Part shown: piece by piece, positions 46,853-57,400 of the stretch
Layout of the letters: the number at the start of each line of letters is the position of its first letter
How positions within the stretch are numbered: the stretch's first letter is position 1
DNA from: Nannocystis punicea
Lineage (GTDB): Bacteria > Myxococcota_A > Polyangia > Nannocystales > Nannocystaceae
Assembly (NCBI RefSeq): GCF_026965555.1
Contig: NZ_CP114040.1
Location: forward strand, 2,480,001 to 2,544,000
Reading direction: 5' to 3'
Length of the DNA stretch: 64,000 nucleotides
Made by a program: the position numbers and the translations under genes
Notes under the pieces: model-generated
Database searches by the model: none
What the model was told of the DNA's origin: nothing
What the model saw: only the letters and a program-made list of their open reading frames with translations

Positions 46853-47605
46853 TCAGCGCGCGTAGCGGCCCGGGGTCGTGCCGACGATTCGCCGGAAGTG
46901 ACGGTTGAGCTGGCTCTGATCGTAGAGCCCGACCTGCAGGGCGACGTCGCTCGGTCGCACGCCTGCGGTCAGGAGCTCCTTCGCGCGCATGATCCGGAGC
47001 CGCGTCAAATAAGCGTGCGGCGGCATGCCGACCTGCGCGCGGAAGGCCCGGCACAGGTGGAACTTGTCGTAGTCGGCGTGCGCCGCGAGGTCGTCGAGCG
47101 TGACGTTCTCGGCCAGTCGTTCGTGCAGCAGTTCGACCGCGCGGCGCACCGGCGGGGTGTGCTCGCACTTGGCGTCGCCGACCGCCGCGAATGCGGCGAT
47201 CGCCTCGGCGACCGCGACCTCGAGCGCGAGGCGATCGGCGCCGGACAGCACCGCGTCGTGCAGGCGCTGGAAGGGCGCGCCGCGCTCGTCGTCGGCGGCG
47301 AGCTGCGGGTGCACGCGCAGCTTGCCTGCCACGGGCTCGACGAGGTGGGCGGGGAAGGCGACGATCTGAAACGTGCCGGGGCCGTCGCGCGAGACGTCGC
47401 GGTGCACGTCGCCGGGTTGCTTGAACTGCAGCGACCCCGGGGCGCTGCGCCACACCTTGCCGCTGCTCCACCACTCCGAGCGCCCGGTCTCGACGCGGGC
47501 GACCGCGTAGCTCTCCTTCATGCCGGCGTGGAGCTCGTCGGTCCACCAGCGAGTGGCGCGCAGGCCGGGCACCGAGACGGCGAGCTCGTGGGTGCGAATC
47601 GCCAT
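46853..47605 (-). CDS. AraC-family transcription regulator
   Basis: The protein has 250 aa from the ATG at 47605. The N-terminal half is a cupin-like effector domain (ELHAGMKESYAVARVETG, GSLQFKQPGDVH). The C-terminal AraC HTH has two helix-turn-helix units (TLDDLAAHADYDKFHLCRAF and PSDVALQVGLYDQSQLNRHF). It ends RRIVGTTPGRYAR, a textbook AraC finish. It is divergent from a short-chain dehydrogenase gene 108 nt away and probably regulates it. Confidence 0.93.
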   Translation of the reverse strand: MAIRTHELAVSVPGLRATRWWTDELHAGMKESYAVARVETGRSEWWSSGKVWRSAPGSLQFKQPGDVHRDVSRDGPGTFQIVAFPAHLVEPVAGKLRVHPQLAADDERGAPFQRLHDAVLSGADRLALEVAVAEAIAAFAAVGDAKCEHTPPVRRAVELLHERLAENVTLDDLAAHADYDKFHLCRAFRAQVGMPPHAYLTRLRIMRAKELLTAGVRPSDVALQVGLYDQSQLNRHFRRIVGTTPGRYAR

Positions 47606-47713
47606 GGGGGTAGGATAGGTCCGGCGCGCGTGCGCCGCTTGGAGATTCTTGGCGGCGCCGGCCGGCCAAGAATCGCCAAGCCGACGCGCACACCGGGGCG
47701 CTATGCCGGGGTC

Positions 47714-48469
47714 ATGCATGACAAACCAGTCGCCCTGGTCACCGGGGCCAACAAGGGAATCGGCCGCGCGATCGCCAGCGAGCTGGCGGCGCGCGGCTAC
47801 ACGGTGCTGGTCGGTGCGCGCGATCTCGTCCGCGGCGAGGCGGCGGCGAAGGCGATCGCCGGTGATGCGCGGGCGCTCGCGCTCGACGTGACGGACGCCG
47901 GTTCGATCGCCGCGGCGGCTGGACGGATCCGCGAGGAGCTCGGCCGGCTCGACGTGCTCGTCAACAACGCCGGCATCGCCCGCAGCAGCGCCTCGACGTC
48001 GGGCTCGCTCGCGGAGATCGCCGCCCGCGGCAGGCCGAGCAGCGCCTCGCTCGCCGAGGTGCGCGAGGTGTTCGAGACCAATGTGTTCGCGGTGATCGCG
48101 GTGACCCAGGCGATGCTGCCGCTGCTCCGCGCCGCGCCGGCCGGACGCATCGTCAACGTGTCGAGCCGCGTCGGCTCGCTGTCCACGATCAGCGCCGCCG
48201 ATTATCCGTTCCGCGGGATCGGCGGGGTCGGGTACGGCCCGTCGAAGAGCGCCCTCAACGCGGTGACGCTGGCGTTCGCGCAGGAGCTCGCCGACACGCG
48301 GATCAAGGTGAACGCGGCGTGCCCCGGTTACACCGCGACCGACATGAACGATCACAGCGGACCGCGAGGCGTCGCCGAGGCCGCGCGAGAGCCAGTGAGG
48401 CTCGCCCTGCTCGGCGCCGACGGACCGACGGGCACGTTCTCCAACGACGACGGCCCGCTCCCCTGGTGA
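47714..48469 (+). CDS. Short-chain dehydrogenase/reductase
   Basis: The protein has 251 aa from the ATG at 47714. It has the SDR Rossmann motif TGANKGIGRA (10-19), LDVLVNNAGIA, the catalytic Ser in IVNVSSRVGS and YGPSKSAL (Y-x3-K), followed by NAACPGYTATDMN. All catalytic residues are present. Similar proteins are NADPH-dependent carbonyl-reductase-like SDRs. The substrate is unknown. It lies divergent from the AraC regulator, which likely controls it. Confidence 0.93.
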   Translation: MHDKPVALVTGANKGIGRAIASELAARGYTVLVGARDLVRGEAAAKAIAGDARALALDVTDAGSIAAAAGRIREELGRLDVLVNNAGIARSSASTSGSLAEIAARGRPSSASLAEVREVFETNVFAVIAVTQAMLPLLRAAPAGRIVNVSSRVGSLSTISAADYPFRGIGGVGYGPSKSALNAVTLAFAQELADTRIKVNAACPGYTATDMNDHSGPRGVAEAAREPVRLALLGADGPTGTFSNDDGPLPW

Positions 48470-48513
48470 GCCCGCGAGGACCGGGCGGCTGGCCTGGCCT
48501 GGTGGCCGCGCGT

Positions 48514-49260
48514 CTACGGCACGCGCCTTCGTGGCGGAGGCGCCGTCGAGATGTCGAACACGAGGCGCTCCGCGGGCTCGAGATCGACGCGCTGCGGGCT
48601 GCCAGTGCCGCCTCGTCGGGCGAGGGGCGGGTGCTCGCGCGAGGCGAAGAGCGGGCGCCCGCGGAGCTCGTGGGTCGCGGGTGTGAACTCGTCGGCGAGC
48701 CAGAGCTCGGCGGGCTGATGGTCGAAGCGGAGCGCCGACAGCCGCCAGATCTCGGCGACCAGCGGTGGGCCGTCGGCTTCGACCGCGCGCTGGACCGGCT
48801 CGATCTCCAGCAGTTGCCCCGGGGCCAGCCGCACTGCGTAATCACAGGCCGCATCGTCGTCGCAGATCTGCAGCCAGCGCGCCTTGCCGCCGTCCTCGGC
48901 GGCGATTTTTTCGACGTGAACTCTGGTACCGCGGCGCTTGATCGTCCCGTCGCTGCTCCCCTCGCTGGGGAAATGCAACACGAACCAGGCCGGCTCCCGC
49001 GTGTCGTTGACGAACGTGACGGCGAGCCAGAGCCAGCCTCTGTGCTCCTCTCCGAGGGAGACGCGCTCGACGGACGAGGTGCGTCGCACGGCCTCTTCGG
49101 GCGGCGCGGCCGGTGGAGGTGTGACGGACGGTTGGGGGAGCGGCGTCGCGGGCGGTGGGATTGCCGGAGCGACCGGGGCGGGCTGCGAGGGCGCGTCGGC
49201 GTCGGCGCTGCAGGCCAGCGTGGCCGCGAACAGCTGGATGAGGCGCGCCGATCGTCGCAA
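48514..49260 (-). CDS. Lipoprotein with Pro-rich linker, unknown function
   Basis: The protein has 248 aa with a TTG start at 49260 giving a lipoprotein-like signal (RLIQLFAATLACSADAD, Cys17). A Pro/Ala-rich linker (about 22-58) precedes a beta-rich domain with LWLAVTFVNDTREPAWFVLH and two cysteines (QICDDDAACDY). No family was recognised. The TTG is the only start that keeps the signal. Confidence 0.65.
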   Translation of the reverse strand: MRRSARLIQLFAATLACSADADAPSQPAPVAPAIPPPATPLPQPSVTPPPAAPPEEAVRRTSSVERVSLGEEHRGWLWLAVTFVNDTREPAWFVLHFPSEGSSDGTIKRRGTRVHVEKIAAEDGGKARWLQICDDDAACDYAVRLAPGQLLEIEPVQRAVEADGPPLVAEIWRLSALRFDHQPAELWLADEFTPATHELRGRPLFASREHPPLARRGGTGSPQRVDLEPAERLVFDISTAPPPRRRVP

Positions 49261-50045
49261 GCTGCCAGTCTAGCCGAGCGTGGCGGCGTCGACCAGACGG
49301 CCGCGAGGGCGCGAGCGGTGCGTCAGGGGTTCGACTCGGTCCGCATCTTCTGAAGATGCGCGCGGATCTTCTCCGGCCAGAGGTGGTACGCTCTGGCGAT
49401 CCGGTTTTTGCTCCGTCCTCGTCATTGATGACACCGGCGGGCAGGCGGCCGACAATGAGCAATATGCTGCGTATGGATGATCAGGCGCCAATGCGCGTGA
49501 GGCCGGCGCGAACGGATGGTGCATGCATTTGCGTCGTCCTGCAAAGCGGAGTCAGCCATTCCGCGCGACCGGCGAAGGGGAGAGGGCGGCGAGGCGCTCG
49601 TCGGCTCGGGCGGCGCCGTCAATCGCGGCGAGCTCGTGTATGCCGTCGCGCGGGCCGGCGAGGAATTGGCCGACCTCGACACGGGGAACGAGCGCGGGGC
49701 TCGCCGGCTCCGAGGCCGGTGCCGGCGGGAATCGGGCGACTCGAAATTCGGTCGTTGTAGGGCGGTGGAGGCGCTCAGGTCCGCGCGCGGGGAGCGGGGT
49801 CGCTCGTGGGAGTGCGCCCATTCGAGAGGCCGCGGGGCCGGTGTTCGCCGTCGAGCGTGCGGATGTTGCGGAGCCGTCGCTCGGCCATGCGCGCGGCCGG
49901 GCTTCGCTTCGCTCATTCAGCTTCTCCCATGACATTCGTTCACATCGCGCGGACACGTTGCAATTGCGATCGGTCCGCGTGTACCTTCTTGTAACCTCCC
50001 ATCCGGTCGAAAGCCGAAGCATGATGCGCGGTAGGGGTATGTTCC
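49261..50045. other. Long intergenic region upstream of the VgrG operon
   Basis: About 785 nt. Reading frames here are Arg/Ala/Pro-rich on all strands with no motif, and none was accepted. It contains a 17-bp palindrome (49343-49359) and must hold the VgrG-operon promoter, where the sequence from 49925 to 50045 is A/T-richer. Confidence 0.45.
49343..49359. promoter_or_regulatory. 17-bp palindrome upstream of a lipoprotein gene
   Basis: GCATCTTC-T-GAAGATGC has perfect 8-bp arms, 83 nt upstream of the lipoprotein start at 49260. It is a candidate operator. Confidence 0.35.
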
Positions 50046-52334
50046 GTGAATAGCGTCTCCAACGTCGTTTCGGCGCTGCTCGGCGATCGAGCCCCGTTCT
50101 CGCTCGTCGTCGACGGTATCGCCGAGCTGCCCAGGGTGGTCCGTTTCAGCGGACGCGAGGGGGTCAGCGAGCTGTACGAGTTCAGGGTCGAATTCGCGGC
50201 GGGCGAGCTCGATCTCGCCCAGATGATCGGGAAGGCGGCGACGCTGCAGCTCGACGGCCTCGGGCCGCCGCGCCTCGTGCACGGCGAGATCGCCAGCATC
50301 GAGTATACCGGGGATTCGCGGCGCTATCAGCTGTACGAGCTGATCCTCGTCCCGCGGGTGTGGCGGCTGCTGCACCGTCAGGGCTCCCGGATCTTCCAGA
50401 ACAAGACCACCGCCGAGGTCGTCGCCGCGGTGTTCAAGGACGCCGGCCTCGGCAGGGACGACTTCCGCTTCGAGCTCGCGGCCGCCTACGCCCCGCGTAA
50501 CTATTGCGTGCAGTACCGCGAGAGCGACCTGGCGTTCGTGTGTCGGCTGCTCGAGGAGGACGGGATCCACTACTTCTTCGAGCACCGCGAGTCGCGAGCG
50601 ACGATGGTGCTGACCGACCACTCGCAGGCCCATCCGGCGATCGCCGGCGAGTCGACGGTGTGGAACCACGAGAGCGGCGAGCTGCGCGACCGCGAACACG
50701 TCAGCTCGCTGCGGCTGGTCGAGCGCGTGCGGCCCGGCAAGGTGTCGCTGCGCGACTTCAACTTCCACAAGCCGACGCAGAAGACCGAGGCCGACGCGAG
50801 CGCCAAGCGCGACGTCGACCTCGAGGTCTACGACTATCCGGGTGAGTTTCAGGAGCCGAGCGCCGGCGGGCCCCATCAGGGGCAAGCGATGGCGAAGATC
50901 CGGCTCGAGGAGCTGCAGCTGATGCGCCGCCAGGTGTCGGGCGCGAGCGACTGCATGCGCCTGGTGCCGGGCCACCTGTTCACGGTCGAGGGCCACCACC
51001 GCGCCGACCTCAACGGCGCGCGCGTGCTGACGCAGGTGATTCACCAGGGCACGCAGACGCAAGCGCTCGACGAGGACGCCGCCGAGGGCTCGTTCCACTA
51101 CGGCAATCAATTCGTGTGCGTCGACAAGCAGGTGCCGTTGCGGCCGCCACGCGCGACGCCGCGGCCGGTCGTGCGCGGCGTCCAGTCGGCGACGGTGGTC
51201 GGCCCGGCGGGCGAGGAGATCCACGTCGACGAGCAGGGCCGCGTGCTGGTCCAGTTCCACTGGGACCGGCAAGGGCAGCACGACGAGCGGTCGTCGTGCT
51301 GGGTGCGGGTGTCCCAGAGCTGGGCCGGCGCCGGCTGGGGCGCGATGTTCATCCCGCGGATCGGCCACGAGGTGCTGGTCGACTTCATCGAGGGCGACCC
51401 CGACCGGCCGATCGTCACCGGCCGCGTGTACCACGGCGAGAACGCGACGCCCTATCCGCTGCCCGACGAGAAGACCAAGAGCACCGTCAAGTCCGAGAGC
51501 TCGCCCGGCGGCGGCGGCTTCAACGAGCTCCGCTTCGAGGATCGCAAGGGCTCCGAGGAGGTCTTCTTCCACGCGCAGCGCGACCTGAACGAGGTGGTGC
51601 TCAACAACAACAGCCGCGCGGTGACGGTCGACCAGACGTTCACGGTCGGCGGCAACCAGACGTTCACGATCACCGGCGACCGCAGCGTGACCGTGACGGA
51701 CGGCGACGAGTCGCTGACGGTGAGCACCGGCAAGAGCACGACGACGATCAAGCAGGACCGCAGCGTGACCGTGAACTCGGGCGACAGCTCGCTCACCGTC
51801 GAGTCCGGGACGCACACGATGACGGTCAAGCGGGCCATCACTGCGACGTCGCAGACCGAGAACATCGGCTTGACGGCGAAGACGGGGATCGCCCTCACCG
51901 CCGAGACGGCCGACCTGACCGCGACGGCTCAGCAGGCGGTGGCGATCGCGGCGAAGACGAAGACGTTGACGATGTCGGCGCTCAAGGACGCGGCGCTCGC
52001 GTCCCTGACGGGCAAGCTGGGCCTGTCCGGCAAGAAGGAGGTGTCGCTGGTCTCGGCGACCTCGACGCTGACGATGGGGAGCAAGGAGAAGGCGACGCTG
52101 GCGTCGAGCGACGCGGTCCACATCGCCGCGGTCAACACGGTCGCCGTCGGCAGCAACACCGTCGAGGTCCAGGGCAAGAAGATCGTGCTGACCGGCGCCG
52201 AGGAGATCACGCTGCAGGTCGGGTCGAGCTCGATCACGATCAAGGCCGACGGCGTGACCGTTTCGGGGCCGAAGATCACCAGCTCGGCGATCGGGATGCA
52301 CACGATCTCCGGCGCGCTGATCAAGATCAACTGA
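50046..52334 (+). CDS. vgrG: VgrG spike protein of a type VI secretion system
   Basis: The protein has 762 aa from a GTG at 50046. Residues about 10-380 match the gp27-like part (FRVEFAAGELDLAQMIGKAA, NYCVQYRESDLAFVCRLLEE, DGIHYFFEH). The gp5-OB domain has GRVLVQFHWDRQGQHDERSS, WVRVSQSWAGAGWGAMFIPR and IGHEVLVDFIEGDPDRP. A long repetitive beta-helix needle (about 500-760) follows, rich in TVTV, TLT and SLT repeats. VgrG trimers tip the T6SS tube and carry effectors. It is the first gene of a run with an adaptor-like TPR gene, a PAAR-like gene and an Rhs toxin gene. Confidence 0.96.
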   Translation: MNSVSNVVSALLGDRAPFSLVVDGIAELPRVVRFSGREGVSELYEFRVEFAAGELDLAQMIGKAATLQLDGLGPPRLVHGEIASIEYTGDSRRYQLYELILVPRVWRLLHRQGSRIFQNKTTAEVVAAVFKDAGLGRDDFRFELAAAYAPRNYCVQYRESDLAFVCRLLEEDGIHYFFEHRESRATMVLTDHSQAHPAIAGESTVWNHESGELRDREHVSSLRLVERVRPGKVSLRDFNFHKPTQKTEADASAKRDVDLEVYDYPGEFQEPSAGGPHQGQAMAKIRLEELQLMRRQVSGASDCMRLVPGHLFTVEGHHRADLNGARVLTQVIHQGTQTQALDEDAAEGSFHYGNQFVCVDKQVPLRPPRATPRPVVRGVQSATVVGPAGEEIHVDEQGRVLVQFHWDRQGQHDERSSCWVRVSQSWAGAGWGAMFIPRIGHEVLVDFIEGDPDRPIVTGRVYHGENATPYPLPDEKTKSTVKSESSPGGGGFNELRFEDRKGSEEVFFHAQRDLNEVVLNNNSRAVTVDQTFTVGGNQTFTITGDRSVTVTDGDESLTVSTGKSTTTIKQDRSVTVNSGDSSLTVESGTHTMTVKRAITATSQTENIGLTAKTGIALTAETADLTATAQQAVAIAAKTKTLTMSALKDAALASLTGKLGLSGKKEVSLVSATSTLTMGSKEKATLASSDAVHIAAVNTVAVGSNTVEVQGKKIVLTGAEEITLQVGSSSITIKADGVTVSGPKITSSAIGMHTISGALIKIN

Positions 52335-52340
52335 GGTCCG

Positions 52341-53534
52341 ATGCGCACGCTCCAGCGACTCGGCCAGGACCTCGCCGGCTTCATCGCCGGCCACGAGCAC
52401 GGGCTCTGCGTGCTGCAGGCGGAGCGCGACTACCTGCCGTGGGTCCACGCGACGCTGCACGAGCTCGCGGCGGGCTCGGCCGACGTGTTTCTGCCGTTCC
52501 CGCACCCGTTCGTGTCGGCCGACGCCTACGCGGCGACGGTGGCCGAGGGCTGCCTGCTGGTCGCCCGCGACCGTGCCGGCGACGCCGCCCTCGAGCTGCC
52601 CCAAGCGTGCGTCGATCCGGCGCGGCCGGCGGTCGCGCGGGTGCGGTCGACGCTCGAGTTCACGCGCGACATCGTCCTGCCCAAAAGGACATGTCCTCCA
52701 CGACTGGTAGCGATCCTCGTCCCGCTGACGGTCGAGGCCGAGGCGCCGGCGCTGGAGTTCGCGCGCGCGCTGGTGGCGGCCGAGCCGGGCTGGCCGCCGT
52801 GGTTCCACCGGATGCGGATCTTCGTCCACGCGCCGCCGGGCGCCGCGCTCGGCGAGCTGCCGCGCTTCTCTCGCGCGCTCGCGGTCGACCTGTCGCTCAC
52901 TGCCCTGGCGACGGGTGTCTCGGAGGAGGCGAACGATCCCGAGGCGCCGCCGGAGCGGCGGGCGCAGGCGCTGCTGCAGGCGGCGGCGATCGACGCGGCG
53001 AGCGGGCGCCACGACGAGGCGATCGTCGGCTTCCGCGAGCTGTACTCCTGGGCCGAGGCGGCCGCGAACCCGGTGCTCTCGGCGCTGGCGCTGAGCGGGC
53101 TCGGCGACGTTTCATCTGCCCGAAAGGACAGCCGCGAGGCGGTGTCGTGGTACGAGCGCGCGCTCGTGCCGGCGAGCCGGACCGGGGCGGCGCTGCTGAT
53201 GCTCGCCATCACGCAGAACCTCGCGCGGCTGTACTTCGAGCTCGACCGCCGCGCCGACGCCGAGACGTTCTACGACGGGGCGCAGAAGCTCGCCATGGCC
53301 GTCCCCGACGCGGCCAGCCATGCGCAGGCGCTGCAGTGGCGCGGGCGGCTGGAGGAGCTGCGCGGGGCTCACGAGGAGGCGGCGAGGAGCTACCTCGCGG
53401 CGGCGCAGGTGGCCCGGGATCACGCCCACGCGGCGCTGCTCGCCGAGCTGCGGCCGCGCCTGACGACGAGCCAGCGCCGCGTGCCCGCCGGGCTCGGACG
53501 CGAGATCGCGGTGTTCCTGGAGGGGTCGCAGTGA
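52341..53534 (+). CDS. TPR-like adaptor or chaperone in the VgrG cluster
   Basis: The protein has 397 aa from the ATG at 52341, 6 nt after vgrG. The N-terminal half (about 1-200) is alpha/beta with no clear family; it has a LVPLTVEAEAPALEF core. The C-terminal half is TPR-like (RAQALLQAAAIDAASGRHDE, ALSGLGDVSSARKDSREAVS, QALQWRGRLEELRGAHEEAA). The position between vgrG and the PAAR/Rhs cargo suggests an effector-loading adaptor. This is an inference from position and repeat type. Confidence 0.78.
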   Translation: MRTLQRLGQDLAGFIAGHEHGLCVLQAERDYLPWVHATLHELAAGSADVFLPFPHPFVSADAYAATVAEGCLLVARDRAGDAALELPQACVDPARPAVARVRSTLEFTRDIVLPKRTCPPRLVAILVPLTVEAEAPALEFARALVAAEPGWPPWFHRMRIFVHAPPGAALGELPRFSRALAVDLSLTALATGVSEEANDPEAPPERRAQALLQAAAIDAASGRHDEAIVGFRELYSWAEAAANPVLSALALSGLGDVSSARKDSREAVSWYERALVPASRTGAALLMLAITQNLARLYFELDRRADAETFYDGAQKLAMAVPDAASHAQALQWRGRLEELRGAHEEAARSYLAAAQVARDHAHAALLAELRPRLTTSQRRVPAGLGREIAVFLEGSQ

Positions 53535-54415
53535 GCCAGCTGTCCCTCATGGCGACGCCGAAGGCGCCGCCCGAGCCGCCGAAGAACCCGGCGCGGGTGC
53601 TGCAAGAGGGCATCGGCACGGTGATGGCGACCATCAACGCGCCGGTCGACGCGTTCAACGAGAAGTTCGCTGTGCTCACTGCCGGCCTCGCGCAGGCGTG
53701 GCCGGAGTTCCCGGCGGCGACGATCGGGTCGCTCGCGGTCGGGCTGCCGCACGCCCACCTCCCGCTGCCGACGCCGCTGCCGGTGATCGGCGCCGTGGCG
53801 CTCGGCTGCTGCGTGTCGGTGCTGATCAACGGATTGCCGGCCGCGCGCGTCGGCGACATCGGCCTCAACCCGACGTGCCTCGGCGCGCCGCTGCCGGGCT
53901 TCGAGATCTTCACCGGCTCGTCGAAGGTGTTCATCGGCGGGGCCAGGGCGGCGCGTATGTTCGACGTGACGATGCATTGCTGGCCCGCGCCGACGAAGGG
54001 GCTGAAGCCCGGCGCGCTGACGACGGTCGCGTCGGCCGCGAACAAGGTGATGCAGGTGATGCCGTTCGTCGGGATGGGGGCGCAGGCGGTCGGCGTGGTC
54101 GCCGACGGCATCGACTCGGCGAACGCCGAGGACCCGGCCGTCGCCGAGGCGTACGCCCTGTCGGCCGTGATGGGTGCGGCGCAGCTGGCGATGGACGCCG
54201 CGTCGATGGCTGCGGGGATGCTGCTGGGCAAGAACCCGTGCATCGGGCCGCCGATGGGTGCGCTCCTGCTGGGCGCGCCGAACGTGCTGATCGGCGGGTT
54301 CCCGGTGCCGAGCGGCGTGGCGATGGCCCAGCGGCAGCTGTCGCGGGCCGACCTGCCGCCGAGCCGGCGCGGGAAGAACGATGCGGACCAGCAAGGACCG
54401 GCGACTTGCAAATGA
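53531..54415 (+). CDS. PAAR-like domain protein
   Basis: The protein has 294 aa from a GTG at 53531 overlapping the previous stop. After a short N-terminal segment it has PAAR-like beta repeats with small Gly-rich turns and Cys/His (ALGCCVSVLINGLPAARVGD, IGLNPTCLGAPLPGF, GSSKVFIGGARAARMFD, MHCWPAP), and a second set after a helical insert (GMLLGKNPCIGPPMGALLLG, APNVLIGGFPVPSG). PAAR proteins sharpen the VgrG tip and connect cargo. Here the PAAR-like part is a separate gene rather than the N-terminus of the Rhs protein. Confidence 0.85.
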   Translation: MSQLSLMATPKAPPEPPKNPARVLQEGIGTVMATINAPVDAFNEKFAVLTAGLAQAWPEFPAATIGSLAVGLPHAHLPLPTPLPVIGAVALGCCVSVLINGLPAARVGDIGLNPTCLGAPLPGFEIFTGSSKVFIGGARAARMFDVTMHCWPAPTKGLKPGALTTVASAANKVMQVMPFVGMGAQAVGVVADGIDSANAEDPAVAEAYALSAVMGAAQLAMDAASMAAGMLLGKNPCIGPPMGALLLGAPNVLIGGFPVPSGVAMAQRQLSRADLPPSRRGKNDADQQGPATCK

Positions 54416-57400
54416 CGATGGACGCGCAAACTCCACGATGCGGCGGCGGCCGGGGGCTGCGATGGGTCGGCGATCCGGTCGACGTCGTCACCGGCGCGCT
54501 CGCGGACGCGGCGGCCGAGTTCACGCTGCCGCTCGGGCCGCAGCCGGAGGCGGGGGCGATCGTCTGGCGGCGCTACTACAACACCGCCAACCTGGCCGAC
54601 GGCCCGCTCGGCCGCGGTCACACCCACGAGTACGATCGCACGCTGCGGGCGGTCGTCGACGGGTGGTTGTACACGCAGCCGGACGGCGAGACGGTGCTGT
54701 TCCCGTTCGCGCCCCCGGGAGAGGCCAGCGAGTGCGCGCGCTTCGTGCTGAGGCCGATGGTCGGCGGCTTCACCGTGCGGGCGCCGGACGAGACCGAGTA
54801 CGAGTTCGCGGTCGCGGACGTGGCCGCGGTCGCGCGCCCGCGCAAGGTGTCCCGAGAGACATGGTCGATCGCGCTCGAGTACGACGAGCGCGGGCGGCTG
54901 GTCCGGCTGGCCGACGCCGCCGGCGCGCACGTGGTGACGATCGAGCGCGCCGGCGAGCGGGTGCAGACGATCTGGCTGACCCGCCACCCGACGCGCACGC
55001 AGGGGCCGCCGCTGGCGCTGATGCGCTACCAGTACGGCGACACGGGCGACCTGCTGGCGGCGACCGACCGCTACGGACACGCGCAGCGGTTCACCTACGA
55101 CGCGGCGCACCGGATGGCGACCCGCGTCGACCGCAACGGCTACCGCTTCGAGTACTCCTACGACGCCGCGGGCCGCTGCGTGCTGTCGCGCGGGCACGAC
55201 CGCAACGGCGAGGTGCGCCTGCGCTACATGCCCGAGGCGCAGGCGACCGAGGTGACGCGCGCCGACGGCGGCGCGTGGCTTTATCGCTACGACGCGTCGC
55301 TGTCGATCACCGAGATCATCGATCCGTACGGGGGGATCCGCCGGTTCGAGTACGATGATGCGGGGCGTCTGAGCCAAGAGACAGACGCCGGCGGTGACAC
55401 GCGCAGCCCGGTGTACGACGCCGCCGGTGAGATCGTCGCCTGGCGCACCGCCAACGGCGGAGTGCGGCCCGCCGAGGTGCCCTCGGGGCCGCTGCCGCAC
55501 CGGGTGCCGCGGACGCCGGCGGAGCTCGAGCTCGGCGAGCTGGCCGCAGAGGTGCTGGAGAACGCGCCGCTGGCGTCGCCGGGGATCGAGCCGCTGTTCA
55601 CGGGCGGGGCGTCGATCTACTCGCACCTGTTCCCGGAGCGCGACCCGCGGGCGCAGGTGCGGCGCGACGAGCTGGGTCTGCTGGTCGAGGAGCGCGGGGC
55701 TGCACCGTCGCCGCGGCGATGGGCGTACACGCCGAACGGCTGGGTGCGCTGGTACTCGGACCACGACGGCGGCCGCTACGAGTTCGAGTTCGCCGGCGGC
55801 AACATGCGCAACCTCGCCCGCGATCCGCTGGGGCGGACGATCCGCTACGAATACACGCTGACCGATCAGATCGCCGCGGTGACCGACCCGGCCGGCAATC
55901 GTCACACCTACCGCTACGATCTGCGCGACGCGCTGACCGAGGTCCGGCACTACGAGCAGCTGGTCGAATCGTACAAGTACGACCGGGCCGGCAACCTGAT
56001 CGCCAAGCACGACGCGCGCGGCGAGCTGCTGGTGTCCTATCAATACGGGCCGGACGGGCTGAAGTCCGTGCGCCGGCTGGCCGACGGGGAGGAGCACCGC
56101 TATTCGTACACGCCGGCCGGGCAGTTCGCGCGCATCGAGTGGGCCGGGCAGGCGCTGGAGTTCGCGTACACGGGGGCGGGGCGGCGGCGCAAGGACCTCC
56201 GCGACGGCCGCGGGGTGGAGCACGCCTTCCTCGCCGACCGGCTGCTGGCGACCACGGTGCTCGGCCGCTTCACGACGCGCTACCGTCGGCTCGACGCCGG
56301 GACGCTCGAGATCACCGACCCGCTCGGCGACGTGCATCGACTGGTGCTCGAGTCGGACGGGGTGGTCACGCGGCACCTCGCCTGCGGCGCGCGCGAGCTG
56401 ACGCAGGTCGACTCGCGCGGGCACGTGCGCGAGAAGCACCTGTTCCCGGTCGACGGCAGCGAGGCGCCGTGGCGACGGACCTTCGCGTATTCGGCGGAGG
56501 GCGACCTGCTCGCGGTCAAGGACTCGGAGCGCGGCGAGACGCGCTACCAGTACGACGCGGCCCACCAGCTCGCGGGCGTGACGAGGCCCGACGGCCAGGG
56601 CGAGAAGTACACGTACGACGCGGCCGCGAACCTGGTGGAGGCGCCGCACCTGCCGGCGGCGGCGATCGGTCCGGGCAACCAGCTGCTGATGGCGAACGGC
56701 AGCAGCCTCAGCTACGACCACCGGAACAACCTTTCAGTGTGGGAGCGCGAGGGCCGGACTCTACGCTTCCAGCGCGACGCGCTCGACCGGCTGCGAGCGA
56801 TCGAGGGCCTGGACGCGGCCTGGACCGCCGAGTACGACCCGCTGGGCCGGCGGATCCGCAAGACCTTCGGAGCGAGCTCGACCGAGTACTTCTGGGACAC
56901 CGACCGCCTCGCGGCCGAGATCCACAGCAGCGGCCGCGTCCGGGTGTATGTCTACGTCGACGACTTCTCGCTGACGCCCTGGCTGATGATCGACTATGAT
57001 TCGGTCGATGCCGAGCCAGGCAGCGGCAAGCTCCACTACCTCGTCACCGACCAGCGCGGGGCGCCCGTCGCTGCGCTGGACGGCAGCGGACAGCGGGTGT
57101 GGTCGGCGGAGCTGGCGCCGTACGGGCTGGCGCAGGTCCAGGGCTCGCTCGAGGTCTCGCACCGGCTGGCCGGGCAGTTCTACGACGCGGAGACGGGGCT
57201 CTGCTACAACCGCTTCCGCTACTACAGCCCGGAGCTGGGGAGGTATCTCGAGGAGGACCCGGCTGGGACGGGCGGAGGGCTCAACCTCTATGCATACACC
57301 TGCAACCCGCTGGTCCAGTTCGACCCGCGCGGGCTGGTGTGCACGCACTGCCAGTCGAAGGACCACGAGACCGAGGATTGTCCAATTAAGAAGCTCGCAG

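Noticed and set aside
49516..49932. 138-codon plus-strand ORF in the gap before vgrG
   Set aside because: Arg/Gly/Ala-rich composition in all overlapping frames, no domain, no ribosome binding site.
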